Origin: an uncultured Spirochaetales bacterium | GTDB taxonomy: Bacteria > Spirochaetota > Spirochaetia > Sphaerochaetales > Sphaerochaetaceae | NCBI GenBank assembly: GCA_949295125.1 | Contig: CASFJV010000006.1 | Location: forward strand, 1 to 43,777 | Length of the DNA stretch: 43,777 nucleotides | Direction: 5' to 3' | Part shown: positions 7,068 through 14,694 of the stretch, piece after piece | How positions within the stretch are numbered: position 1 is the stretch's first letter | How the letters are laid out: every line of letters starts with the position of its first letter | Translations under genes and position numbers: made by a program | The notes under the pieces: generated by a model | Database searches by the model: none | What the model was told of the DNA's origin: nothing | The model's input: the letters and a program-made list of their open reading frames with translations, nothing else

Positions 7068-9542
7068 TCAAATGTATCTTGAAGTTATGCTCTCTTTTGC
7101 ATTCCTTATATCATCTAATGTTCCAGCTGCCACTATCCTTCCTCCTTCTTTTCCTCCTCCAGGTCCCATATCAACAATATAGTCAGCATTCCTGATGACA
7201 TCGAGATCATGTTCTATGATTACTACGGTCGCACCGTTTTCAATCAGGCTCTGGAATACCTTTACCAGGCTTTCCACATCCAGGGGATGAAGGCCTATTG
7301 TCGGCTCATCAAAAACAAAGAGGGAGTCTTCCTGCTTCCTTCCCATCTCACTTGCAAGCTTGAGTCTCTGCGCTTCCCCTCCGGAGAGCTCCGGCGTCTC
7401 TTCTCCAAGGGTAAGGTAACCAAGTCCGAGGTTTTCAAGGACTGCAAGGCGTTCCCTGATGGACTTGAAATGGTTAAGGGCCTTTATTGCCGAGCTTACA
7501 TCCATTTCCATGATATCTGCGATGGAGTACTCTCCATCACATCCTTTTATCCTTATGTTCTTAACATCCTTTCCATAGCGTAAGCCATGGCATTCAGGGC
7601 AGGGGATATCCACATCAGGAAGGAACTGGACATCCAGGCTTATTGTTCCGCATCCGTCGCATGTGCTGCATCTGAGTTTTCCGGTATTATATGAGAAGTC
7701 GCCGGCTTTCAGCTTGAGCTCTCTGGCCTTTTCTGTTTTTGCAAAGAGCTTCCTAAGCTCATCATGGATTCCTGCATATGTTGCTACAGTGCTGCGTATG
7801 TTTATGCCGATTGGAGATGCATCGATCAGCTTGACCTGCCTTATCCCGTCAGCCTTTATGCTTTTCACATGGCACGGAAGCTTTTCTCCCTTTACAAGGG
7901 CACTTAGGGCAGGGACAAGGCTTTCCAGTATCATGGTGGTCTTTCCTGATCCAGATACTCCGGTAATCACGCTCATCCTCCCTTTTGGAATCTTTACTTC
8001 CAGTGGCTTAACTGTATGTATCTGACCTGTTTCCATACTGATTGAGCCATACCTGAATAGTTCCTCCTTTTCAGCTTTCTTCCTGGCTTGCCTCTCTGCA
8101 TTTTTCTTCAGGAATGGTCCGATCCTGGAAACAGGGGAATCCATTATCTCATCAATTGTGCCCTCTGAAAGCACTCTTCCCCCATCTTTTCCGCTTCCAG
8201 GGCCCATTTCTATCATGTAGTCCGCATCCTTCAGTATTTGAGTGTCATGATCTACAAGTATAACGGAGTTCCCATCGCTTATCAGGTCATTCATTACTCC
8301 CTTAAGCCCCTCAATATTCGAAGGATGCAGGCCGATTGATGGCTCATCAAGGACATACAGGACTCCTGTTGTCCTGTTCCTTACAGCCCTTGAAAGCTCC
8401 ACACGCTGCCTCTCTCCTGTTGAAAGCGTACTTGAAGACCTGTCAAGGCTCAGGTATCCAAGTCCAAGATCTAGCAGGCGCTTTGCGTTATCTGAAAATG
8501 ACTCTACGATATTAAGTGCCATTTTCTGCATTGGTTCGGGCAGGGAAGGGGGAACAAGCTTTACCCACTCAGCTATTTCACTCAGTGTCATGCGTGTGAC
8601 TTCATCAAGTGAGAGGCCAAGGATCTTCGGCCATCTTGCCCTTTCGCTGAGCCTTGATCCATGGCATTCAGGGCATTCCTCTTCCTTCAGGAATTTCTCA
8701 ACCCTTTTCATCCCGCTTTCATCCTTAACTTTCTTAAGGGCGTTCTCTACGGTATAGACAGCATTGAAGTATGTGAAGTCCAGCTCTCCTGCCTGGTTTG
8801 AATTCTTTGCCTTATAGAAGATGTGCTTTTTCTCTGCCGGACCATGGAATACGATCTCCTTTTCCCTTCCGCTCAGATCCCTGAACGGTATGTCAGTCCT
8901 TACACCCATCTGCCTGCATACATCGACCATCAGGGACCACATAAGGGAGTTCCATGGGGCAACTGCACCTTCTTCTATAGTGAGGCTGTCATCAGGAACA
9001 AGGGTATCAATGTCAACAGTCCTGACTATGCCAGTTCCATTGCATCTGGGGCAGGCTCCCTGGCTGTTGAAGGAAAGCTCTTCTGCTGCTGGTGCATTGA
9101 CAGTTTCTCCACATATGGGGCATCTTATTTCTTTTTCTGCCGCAACATCTATTGTAGGCTCGATATAGTGGCCGTTTGGGCATCTGTGGCTTGCCAGGCG
9201 TGAGAACATGAGCCTGAGGCTGTTCAGCAGCTCACTCTGAGTTCCAAAAGTGCTCCTTATGCCTGGAATTCCAGGGCGCTGCCTGAGAGCTAGTGCAGCT
9301 GGTATGTATAGCACTTCATCCACATAAGCCCTCTCTGCCTGCGTCATCCTGCGTCTTGTATATGTTGATAGTGATTCCAGGTACCGCCTGGATCCTTCAG
9401 CATAAAGCACTCCGAGCGCAAGTGATGACTTGCCGGATCCAGATACTCCGGCAATTGCCACTGTCTTTCCAAGCGGAACAGCGACATCTATATTCTTCAA
9501 GTTATGTACTTTAGCACCCTTTACTATGATCTTGTCCCTCAT
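7068..9542 (-). CDS. UvrA2-like ABC ATPase (UvrA paralogue without the UvrB-binding domain)
   Basis: The protein has two ABC ATPase halves with Walker A motifs GVSGSGKSS and GVSGSGKTT, signature motifs LSTGERQRVEL and LSGGEAQRLKL, and DEPSIGLHP/DEPTIGLHP Walker B regions. It also has UvrA zinc-finger cysteines (CPICG, CPRCNGTG, CPECHG, CSTCDGCG). It is about 825 residues, some 110 shorter than true UvrA. The segment after RLASHRCPNGH passes directly to CPICGETV, so the roughly 120-residue UvrB-binding domain is missing. This is the class II (UvrA2/DrrC) pattern, associated with drug or DNA-adduct tolerance. The start is one of clustered codons at 9551 (GTG), 9545 and 9542; AGGTG spacing favours 9542. 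Confidence 0.88.
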   Translation of the reverse strand: MRDKIIVKGAKVHNLKNIDVAVPLGKTVAIAGVSGSGKSSLALGVLYAEGSRRYLESLSTYTRRRMTQAERAYVDEVLYIPAALALRQRPGIPGIRSTFGTQSELLNSLRLMFSRLASHRCPNGHYIEPTIDVAAEKEIRCPICGETVNAPAAEELSFNSQGACPRCNGTGIVRTVDIDTLVPDDSLTIEEGAVAPWNSLMWSLMVDVCRQMGVRTDIPFRDLSGREKEIVFHGPAEKKHIFYKAKNSNQAGELDFTYFNAVYTVENALKKVKDESGMKRVEKFLKEEECPECHGSRLSERARWPKILGLSLDEVTRMTLSEIAEWVKLVPPSLPEPMQKMALNIVESFSDNAKRLLDLGLGYLSLDRSSSTLSTGERQRVELSRAVRNRTTGVLYVLDEPSIGLHPSNIEGLKGVMNDLISDGNSVILVDHDTQILKDADYMIEMGPGSGKDGGRVLSEGTIDEIMDSPVSRIGPFLKKNAERQARKKAEKEELFRYGSISMETGQIHTVKPLEVKIPKGRMSVITGVSGSGKTTMILESLVPALSALVKGEKLPCHVKSIKADGIRQVKLIDASPIGINIRSTVATYAGIHDELRKLFAKTEKARELKLKAGDFSYNTGKLRCSTCDGCGTISLDVQFLPDVDIPCPECHGLRYGKDVKNIRIKGCDGEYSIADIMEMDVSSAIKALNHFKSIRERLAVLENLGLGYLTLGEETPELSGGEAQRLKLASEMGRKQEDSLFVFDEPTIGLHPLDVESLVKVFQSLIENGATVVIIEHDLDVIRNADYIVDMGPGGGKEGGRIVAAGTLDDIRNAKESITSRYI

Positions 9543-9605
9543 CATTTTCACCTAGTCTAGATTTTCGCCAGAGTTGATGAGCAATTCAAGAGGGGAGGAG
9601 CAATG

Positions 9606-9632
9606 AAAAAGGGACTGCCTCCCGACAGTCCC
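9606..9632 (-). terminator. Terminator of the TRAP transporter operon
   Basis: A 7-bp perfect stem (GGGACTG with CAGTCCC) is followed by TTTTT on the minus strand. It lies 21 nt after the stop codon of the permease gene. Confidence 0.85.
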
Positions 9633-9652
9633 CAAAAAGTGTTTGACTGAAC

Positions 9653-11662
9653 TTATGCAGTCTTTATCTCGCTCTTCTTTTTCATTCCGTATTCATATAC
9701 GAAAACGAGTACGAGTGTTACAAGTCCGATAAGGTCCGTAATTGTTCCCGGAACAACCATCAGCAGTCCTGCAACAGCCATTATGATTCTTGTGGCTATG
9801 TTAAGCGGACGGGCAAGATACCCATTCAGTGCTGCTGCAATTCCAAAAATGCCGAAAAGGGCTGTAATGCAGATCTGCACGATCTCAAATACGCTCTCCA
9901 CATTGACAAACAGCATTGCCGGATTCAGGGCAAAAACATATGGTACTATGAATGCGGCTATTGCAAGCTTTGTAGCTACAAGACCTGTTCTCATAGGATC
10001 AGATTTTGCTATGGCTGATCCTGCATATGCCGCCAGTGCCACAGGCGGCGTGATGTCTGCAACTATTCCAAAGTAGAATACGAAGAAATGGGCTGCAACA
10101 GGCTCAACATTCAGAGCAATGAGGATAGGGGCGCAGACACCGGCCATTATGCAGTAGTTTGCAGTGGTAGGGACTCCCATTCCCAGTACGATGCAGCAGA
10201 GCATTGTGAGAAGCAGGGCTATGATGACAAATCCATGTGACAGGGCTACGATCGTTCCAAGCAGTATTGATGCCAGTCCAGTAACTGTGATGCATCCGGA
10301 AATGATTCCGGCTATGCCGCAGGCAACTACAACCGTGATGGAACTTCTCGAACCATTCTCAAATGCATCCATGATCCATGAAAATGACAGTGATGGCTTT
10401 TCACCTTTCTCCTCTTCCTCTTCGCCTTCCTTTGTAAGGCCGATATGCGGAATGATCTTATGGATGACTCCAACAATCATGGCAACGAGGATTGAGAGTG
10501 TTGCAGAGTAGGCCATCGTGTATGTATTTGTGCCAACGAGGTAGATCAGGGCAATGAGGGGAAGAAGCAGGTAAATTTCCTTCACCAGTTCCTTTGGTTT
10601 TGGAAGATCTTCCTTTGGAATCCCTTCCAGTCCCATCTTCTTGGCCTCAAGGTGCACTGCAATGAAAATTCCTGTGAAGTACAGTACTGCAGGAAGGATT
10701 GCCATGACTGCAATTCTTCCGTATGGGATGCCTGTGAACTCTGCCATAAGGAATGCGGCAGCTCCCATGATAGGAGGCATGATCTGTCCTCCTGTTGAGG
10801 CAGCAGCTTCTACGGCTGCAGCGAATTCCGGGCGGTAACCCATTCTCTTCATCATTGGAATTGTTATTGATCCGGAGCCGACTGTATTTGCAACAGATGA
10901 TCCTGATGCCATTCCTTCCAGTGCTGATGCGACTACTGCTACCTTTGCCGGTCCGCCTGAGAACCTTCCAACGGCAGCATTTGCAAAGCGGATGAAGAAA
11001 TCGGCCACTCCGGTCCTTTCAAGGAAAGCACCGAAAATAATGAATATGACAATGAATTTGACGCAGACTCCGACCGGGGTGGAGAAGATGCCGTTTGCAG
11101 TGTAGAAGAGAGTCCTTATAAGCTGCTGCGGGCTGATTCCGATTGCGAGCGTGTAAATGACCAGGACGCCTGCAACGCACAGGATTGGAAGGCCGACACA
11201 GCGCCTGCAGAGTTCTACAAGTGCAAGGATTCCAATCAGGCCTATCACCATGTACATTGGGTTTGCCATGATCCTTGCAGACAGCCTTATGACAGTCATT
11301 GCATTTGCGGAATAGAAGAAATATGCTCCTGATCCGATGATCATTATCAGGATATCATACCATGGCATGTAATTGACCCTTTCATAACCTTTCTTCACGG
11401 GGAAAGTTAAGAATCCAAGAAGGATTATCATGCCCATAAAGACTGAATAACGTACCTCCTGAAGAGTGGTGAGAAAGATTGCATCTATGATGCAGTAAAT
11501 AGCAAAAGCAGCCATGAGATAGTGTATGACCCTCTTTGGAACGCCTTCCCAGATCCTGGTATTGCTTTCCCTGTCATACTTTTTCATAACTGCTTCTACG
11601 TCCGCCATAGTCCCGACGGAATCGTCATAAATGTGTGTTTCTTTTTCTTTTTTCTTTTTCAA
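9653..11662 (-). CDS. TRAP transporter permease, fused 4TM/12TM subunits
   Basis: At 669 residues the protein combines the small DctQ-like and large DctM-like membrane subunits, as is standard in TAXI-type TRAP systems. The many helices include the conserved TRAP-M stretch ASTGGQIMPPIMGAAAFLMA. The C-terminus is a further helix pair ending in lysine. It imports a carboxylate-type substrate by an ion gradient together with the TAXI binding protein encoded upstream. The start codon is TTG at 11662, supported by AGGAGA at 8 nt; the next residues are a lysine-rich run. A weak terminator separates it from the binding-protein gene. Confidence 0.92.
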   Translation of the reverse strand: MKKKKEKETHIYDDSVGTMADVEAVMKKYDRESNTRIWEGVPKRVIHYLMAAFAIYCIIDAIFLTTLQEVRYSVFMGMIILLGFLTFPVKKGYERVNYMPWYDILIMIIGSGAYFFYSANAMTVIRLSARIMANPMYMVIGLIGILALVELCRRCVGLPILCVAGVLVIYTLAIGISPQQLIRTLFYTANGIFSTPVGVCVKFIVIFIIFGAFLERTGVADFFIRFANAAVGRFSGGPAKVAVVASALEGMASGSSVANTVGSGSITIPMMKRMGYRPEFAAAVEAAASTGGQIMPPIMGAAAFLMAEFTGIPYGRIAVMAILPAVLYFTGIFIAVHLEAKKMGLEGIPKEDLPKPKELVKEIYLLLPLIALIYLVGTNTYTMAYSATLSILVAMIVGVIHKIIPHIGLTKEGEEEEEKGEKPSLSFSWIMDAFENGSRSSITVVVACGIAGIISGCITVTGLASILLGTIVALSHGFVIIALLLTMLCCIVLGMGVPTTANYCIMAGVCAPILIALNVEPVAAHFFVFYFGIVADITPPVALAAYAGSAIAKSDPMRTGLVATKLAIAAFIVPYVFALNPAMLFVNVESVFEIVQICITALFGIFGIAAALNGYLARPLNIATRIIMAVAGLLMVVPGTITDLIGLVTLVLVFVYEYGMKKKSEIKTA

Positions 11663-11685
11663 TAGATGTTCTCCTATCTGAGTGA

Positions 11686-11712
11686 ATAAAAGGGCTGTTT
11701 TTCACAGCCCTT
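11686..11712 (-). terminator. Intra-operon terminator/attenuator between TRAP subunit genes
   Basis: An 8-bp perfect stem (AAGGGCTG with CAGCCCTT) with a 7-nt loop is followed by TTATT on the minus strand. It lies 19 nt after the binding-protein stop and before the permease gene. The short T-tract suggests partial termination, giving more binding protein than permease. It may also protect the upstream mRNA from 3' decay. Confidence 0.7.
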
Positions 11713-11730
11713 CAGGTATTTCAAGCCGTT

Positions 11731-12696
11731 TTATTTGGTTGGAACAGTTATTCCCTGTTCTGCAAAGTACCTTGCAGCTCCTGCATGGTATGGAACTGTT
11801 GTGATTGATGTTGCAAATCCCAGGTCAAGCTCCCTTCCCTTGTCATGGCTTGCTGTGATTGCTTCCTTGTCATTGAATATTGTGGAAACCACATCATAGA
11901 TGGCATCTTCAGATACATCATCGCGTGCAATGATGACTGCACCTACTGCTACTGTCTGGCAGTCAGCGTCTGTTCCGTATACATCAGCTTTGATTGTATA
12001 TGGGCTGTAGTAAGGGCTGTCTGTCAGAAGCTTTTCAATGTGCTCATCATCGATGGATACGAGGTATACCTTGTGTGTTGCTGCGAGTGTGGAGACTGCA
12101 ACTGTAGGAGCACCGGCTACTACAAATGCTGCATCAATCTTTCCATCCTGCAGGGCATCAACACTGTCTCCGAAGCTCTGGTAGGTTGGGTTGATGTCGC
12201 TTTCTGTGATGTCATATGCGCCGAGGATATCAAGTGCATTGTAGTATACTCCAGATCCTGAAGATCCGATGGAAACCGTTTTGCCCTTCAGGTCCGCAAC
12301 TGTCTTGATATTCGGATCAAGTGTGACAATCTGAACCTGCTCCATATAAAGGGCAGCTACGGTTGAGAAATCTGTAACAGCACCTGTCTCTGCAAACAGG
12401 TTTGTTCCATTATATGCATAGCTCATTACGTCTGTCTGGACAAAGCCGAGCTGGTAGCTTCCCATATCCATCATTTCAATGTTGTCCTGGCTTCCTGCGC
12501 TTACAACAGCAACTACGGATGTGTCTGTTTCAGAGGAAATCCTCTGTGCAAGTACGTTTCCAAAGCCATAATATGTTCCCTGGTCACCGCCAGTTCCAAA
12601 GCGAAGGGTTCCGCTTCCATCGCTTCCACCCTGTGCAAATAGAGGAACGAAAGCAAGCATTGCGGCAATGGCAATAGCCAATAATTTCTTCTTCAT
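11731..12696 (-). CDS. TAXI-family TRAP transporter solute-binding protein
   Basis: This periplasmic protein of about 321 residues has a signal peptide (MKKKLLAIAIAAMLAFVPLFAQ) followed by a Gly/Ser-rich linker. The TAXI fold begins at TLRFGTGGDQGTYYGFGN and continues with VADLKGKTVSIGSSGSG. It delivers its ligand to the fused TRAP permease encoded downstream. TAXI proteins are linked to glutamate and other organic acids, but the ligand here is unknown. The start at 12696 has GGGAGG eight nt upstream; an in-frame ATG at 12711 is less likely because it precedes that site. Its promoter region is unusually structured. Confidence 0.92.
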   Translation of the reverse strand: MKKKLLAIAIAAMLAFVPLFAQGGSDGSGTLRFGTGGDQGTYYGFGNVLAQRISSETDTSVVAVVSAGSQDNIEMMDMGSYQLGFVQTDVMSYAYNGTNLFAETGAVTDFSTVAALYMEQVQIVTLDPNIKTVADLKGKTVSIGSSGSGVYYNALDILGAYDITESDINPTYQSFGDSVDALQDGKIDAAFVVAGAPTVAVSTLAATHKVYLVSIDDEHIEKLLTDSPYYSPYTIKADVYGTDADCQTVAVGAVIIARDDVSEDAIYDVVSTIFNDKEAITASHDKGRELDLGFATSITTVPYHAGAARYFAEQGITVPTK

Positions 12697-12726
12697 AGTT
12701 TTTCCTCCCAAGATAAGTATGAAAAC

Positions 12727-12780
12727 ATAGTTTAAAATTAACTATGGTTAAACTATTAAGAAAAATGGGCTTTCTGTCAA
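12727..12780 (-). promoter_or_regulatory. TAXI-TRAP promoter with overlapping operator
   Basis: On the minus strand a consensus -35 TTGACA (12775-12780) is followed after 16 bp by TAATAG (12753-12758). A perfect 9-bp inverted repeat, ATAGTTTAA and TTAAACTAT with a 12-bp spacer (12727-12735 and 12748-12756), overlaps the -10 and the start of transcription. A third related half-site lies in the spacer. This geometry suits a repressor. Confidence 0.6.
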
Positions 12781-12797
12781 TGCTTAGGCGTTTGAAT

Positions 12798-12832
12798 ATG
12801 CAAATTTTATGCATAAAAATGCAAAATATGCA
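12798..12832 (-). repeat. Four helically phased ATGCA repeats upstream of the TRAP promoter
   Basis: ATGCA occurs at 12798, 12809, 12819 and 12828, i.e. at spacings of 11, 10 and 9 bp in a very AT-rich stretch. The array sits roughly 20-55 bp upstream of the -35 element. Spacing of one helical turn suggests binding of a regulator on one face of the DNA. Confidence 0.5.
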
Positions 12833-12881
12833 TATTTTTCTATGGATTTCAGCCTATTGCAGTCCTATATGATGCAGTTTT

Positions 12882-13490
12882 CTAAAACCCAAGATTCTCG
12901 TGAATGAGTATGACCTGAATATCTGAATCCATGGGCTTTTCCCACAATACTAGGAGAGCCCGGCATATCCTGTCTTCCGATGAGCAGTTGTAGCACCTGT
13001 CTGCATTTACAGCGCATGGTGTTTTCATCCCTAGCCTTTTTGCATTCTTTGGCCCTGCAATATTCCTGGCCCTCCAGAGTGCTTTTTCATAGCTGCTTTC
13101 AATCTTGTTCTCTCCAACTACGAATATAATTTTCTTATGGCCGAAAAGGGTTGATGCGAGCCTGTTGCCCCTTCCATCAATATTTATTATTTCCCCGTCT
13201 TCTGATAATCCATTCACTGAAGAGATGTAGATGTCAGTCCCTGCAGCCAGCGCTCTCATTTCATCCTGCGTCTTTCCATTCCAACCCCTGTGGTGCGTTA
13301 TTGCCGTATTGTGCTTTGAGAGGGCATCATAAAGCCCCATTTCCATAACAGTCTCAGATCCTCCAAAGCCAACGCTTTGCCCGTCAATTGTGCTGTCCAG
13401 ATACTCCAGTGCCTCCTTTGAGGTATCGAATTCCATCACGCTGTATCCAAGCTTTTCAAGGTTTTTCCTAACTTTTGCAAAGTCCTTCAT
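12882..13490 (-). CDS. LUD-domain protein (LutC/YkgG-like)
   Basis: The 202-residue protein matches the LUD (lactate utilisation) domain. It has the SVGFGGSETVMEMG region, AITHHRGWNGKTQDEM, SSVNGLSEDGEIINIDGRGN, and a C-terminal cysteine group CAVNADRCYNCSSEDRIC. LUD proteins act with iron-sulfur oxidoreductases in L-lactate oxidation, but stand-alone copies like this are mostly uncharacterised. The ATG at 13490 has AAGGAGAG upstream, and a TATAAT lies close before it, so it appears to have its own promoter. It sits upstream of the TRAP operon; a functional link is possible but unproven. Confidence 0.85.
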   Translation of the reverse strand: MKDFAKVRKNLEKLGYSVMEFDTSKEALEYLDSTIDGQSVGFGGSETVMEMGLYDALSKHNTAITHHRGWNGKTQDEMRALAAGTDIYISSVNGLSEDGEIINIDGRGNRLASTLFGHKKIIFVVGENKIESSYEKALWRARNIAGPKNAKRLGMKTPCAVNADRCYNCSSEDRICRALLVLWEKPMDSDIQVILIHENLGF

Positions 13491-13555
13491 TTTTCTCTCC
13501 TTGTCTTATTATAGATGACAGGTGGAATGGCAGAAAACAGGATGTGATGCTTTTC

Positions 13556-14659
13556 TCAGAAAATGAAGGTGAACATCGCTAGGATCAGGAGCATGATCAC
13601 ATTAAGTGACAGGAACACTGCAAGGTATCTTTTCATGTTAGCATTCTCCTTCTTTGCATAGATCTTAAGCGAAATAAGGGATGCCAGCGATGCAATTGGA
13701 GTGCCAAGCCCTCCGATATCCGTACCGATAAGCACCCCTTCAAAATGCTCTGTGAAAGGGGAGAGAAGTATTGCTGATGGAACGTTGCTTATTATCTGGG
13801 ATGCAATGGCAGATGTAAGTACCGGATGGCTCTGCATGGGGCTGTAGAGCATATTCCTGACAGCATCAATGGATCTTATATTTGCACTGAATATGAAGAA
13901 GCATACAAATGTCAGAAGGAGGATATAATCGATCCTCAGAAGTGTTTTCCTGTCGAAAATGAGTATAAGGACCAGTTCTGATAAAAGCAGGATCCTGTAG
14001 TCCAGGACGTGGAATACCGCTAGCAGTGCAAGAAAGAGGAATGCCAGGTAAAGGGCAGTCTTTTTCCGCTTCAGCGGTATTGTGTTCTCATGATCCGATG
14101 TAAGTTTTTGCTTATCTGGAAGGAGAATGAAGAATGCTATCAGGATAAGGGCAAGTGAAATGATGGAATAGGGCAGTATGGTCCTGAAGAAATCCGATGC
14201 CATCAGGCTGAAGTGGGAGCAGATGAAGAGATTCTGGGGATTCCCGACAGGTGTTGCCATTGATCCGAGGTTCGCAGCGATCGTCTCAAGGACAACCAGC
14301 CTTATGGCATAGCCTCCTTCTGCCTTCTCCTTATGCATTATGATGAGTGAAAACGGCACGAACATCAAAAGCGCGACATCATTTGTGAAAAGCATGGATG
14401 AAAAGAATACGATCAGTATCAGAAGGAGGGAAAGCCTTCTCCTGTTTCCGCTTTTTCTTGACAGAGTGTCCGCAATCACCGGAAAGAGCCCTGAGGCCTT
14501 CAAGCCCTCAGAGACTCCCATCAGTGCAAACAGCAGCGAAAGCGTCCTGAAGTCTATGGCATTCACCGTTTCCATTGATGGAGGAACTATAAAAGAAGTC
14601 AGCACTGCCAGAAGCAGCGCTATGGAAAACACTATCTCATTCTTAATAAAGTGCATCAT
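13556..14659 (-). CDS. Ion transporter-superfamily permease (ArsB/NhaD/CitM-like)
   Basis: This 367-residue inner-membrane protein has about ten helices. Diagnostic stretches are LLFALMGVSEGLKASGLF, the loop MLFTNDVALLMFVPF, the conserved ANLGSMATPVGNPQN and, in the second half, IISNVPSAILLSPFTE with GTDIGGLGTPIASL. These repeats mark the ion transporter superfamily that includes arsenite, Na+/H+ and dicarboxylate carriers. The substrate is open. The ATG at 14659 has no good ribosome site at normal spacing; GAAAGG lies 20 nt upstream. It starts 36 nt after the ABC exporter gene and is probably transcribed with it. Confidence 0.8.
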   Translation of the reverse strand: MMHFIKNEIVFSIALLLAVLTSFIVPPSMETVNAIDFRTLSLLFALMGVSEGLKASGLFPVIADTLSRKSGNRRRLSLLLILIVFFSSMLFTNDVALLMFVPFSLIIMHKEKAEGGYAIRLVVLETIAANLGSMATPVGNPQNLFICSHFSLMASDFFRTILPYSIISLALILIAFFILLPDKQKLTSDHENTIPLKRKKTALYLAFLFLALLAVFHVLDYRILLLSELVLILIFDRKTLLRIDYILLLTFVCFFIFSANIRSIDAVRNMLYSPMQSHPVLTSAIASQIISNVPSAILLSPFTEHFEGVLIGTDIGGLGTPIASLASLISLKIYAKKENANMKRYLAVFLSLNVIMLLILAMFTFIF

Positions 14660-14694
14660 GGCAAAGGCTATGATAATTACCTTTCAAAGCACTA

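Noticed and set aside
8821-9203. Long open frames opposite the UvrA-like gene
   Set aside because: They are antisense to a clear two-domain ATPase, have no ribosome sites and no recognisable motifs.
14659-14677. ATT start codon for the ion transporter at 14677
   Set aside because: GAAAGG lies only 2 nt before it, too close for initiation; ATG at 14659 remains the better choice although its ribosome site is poor.
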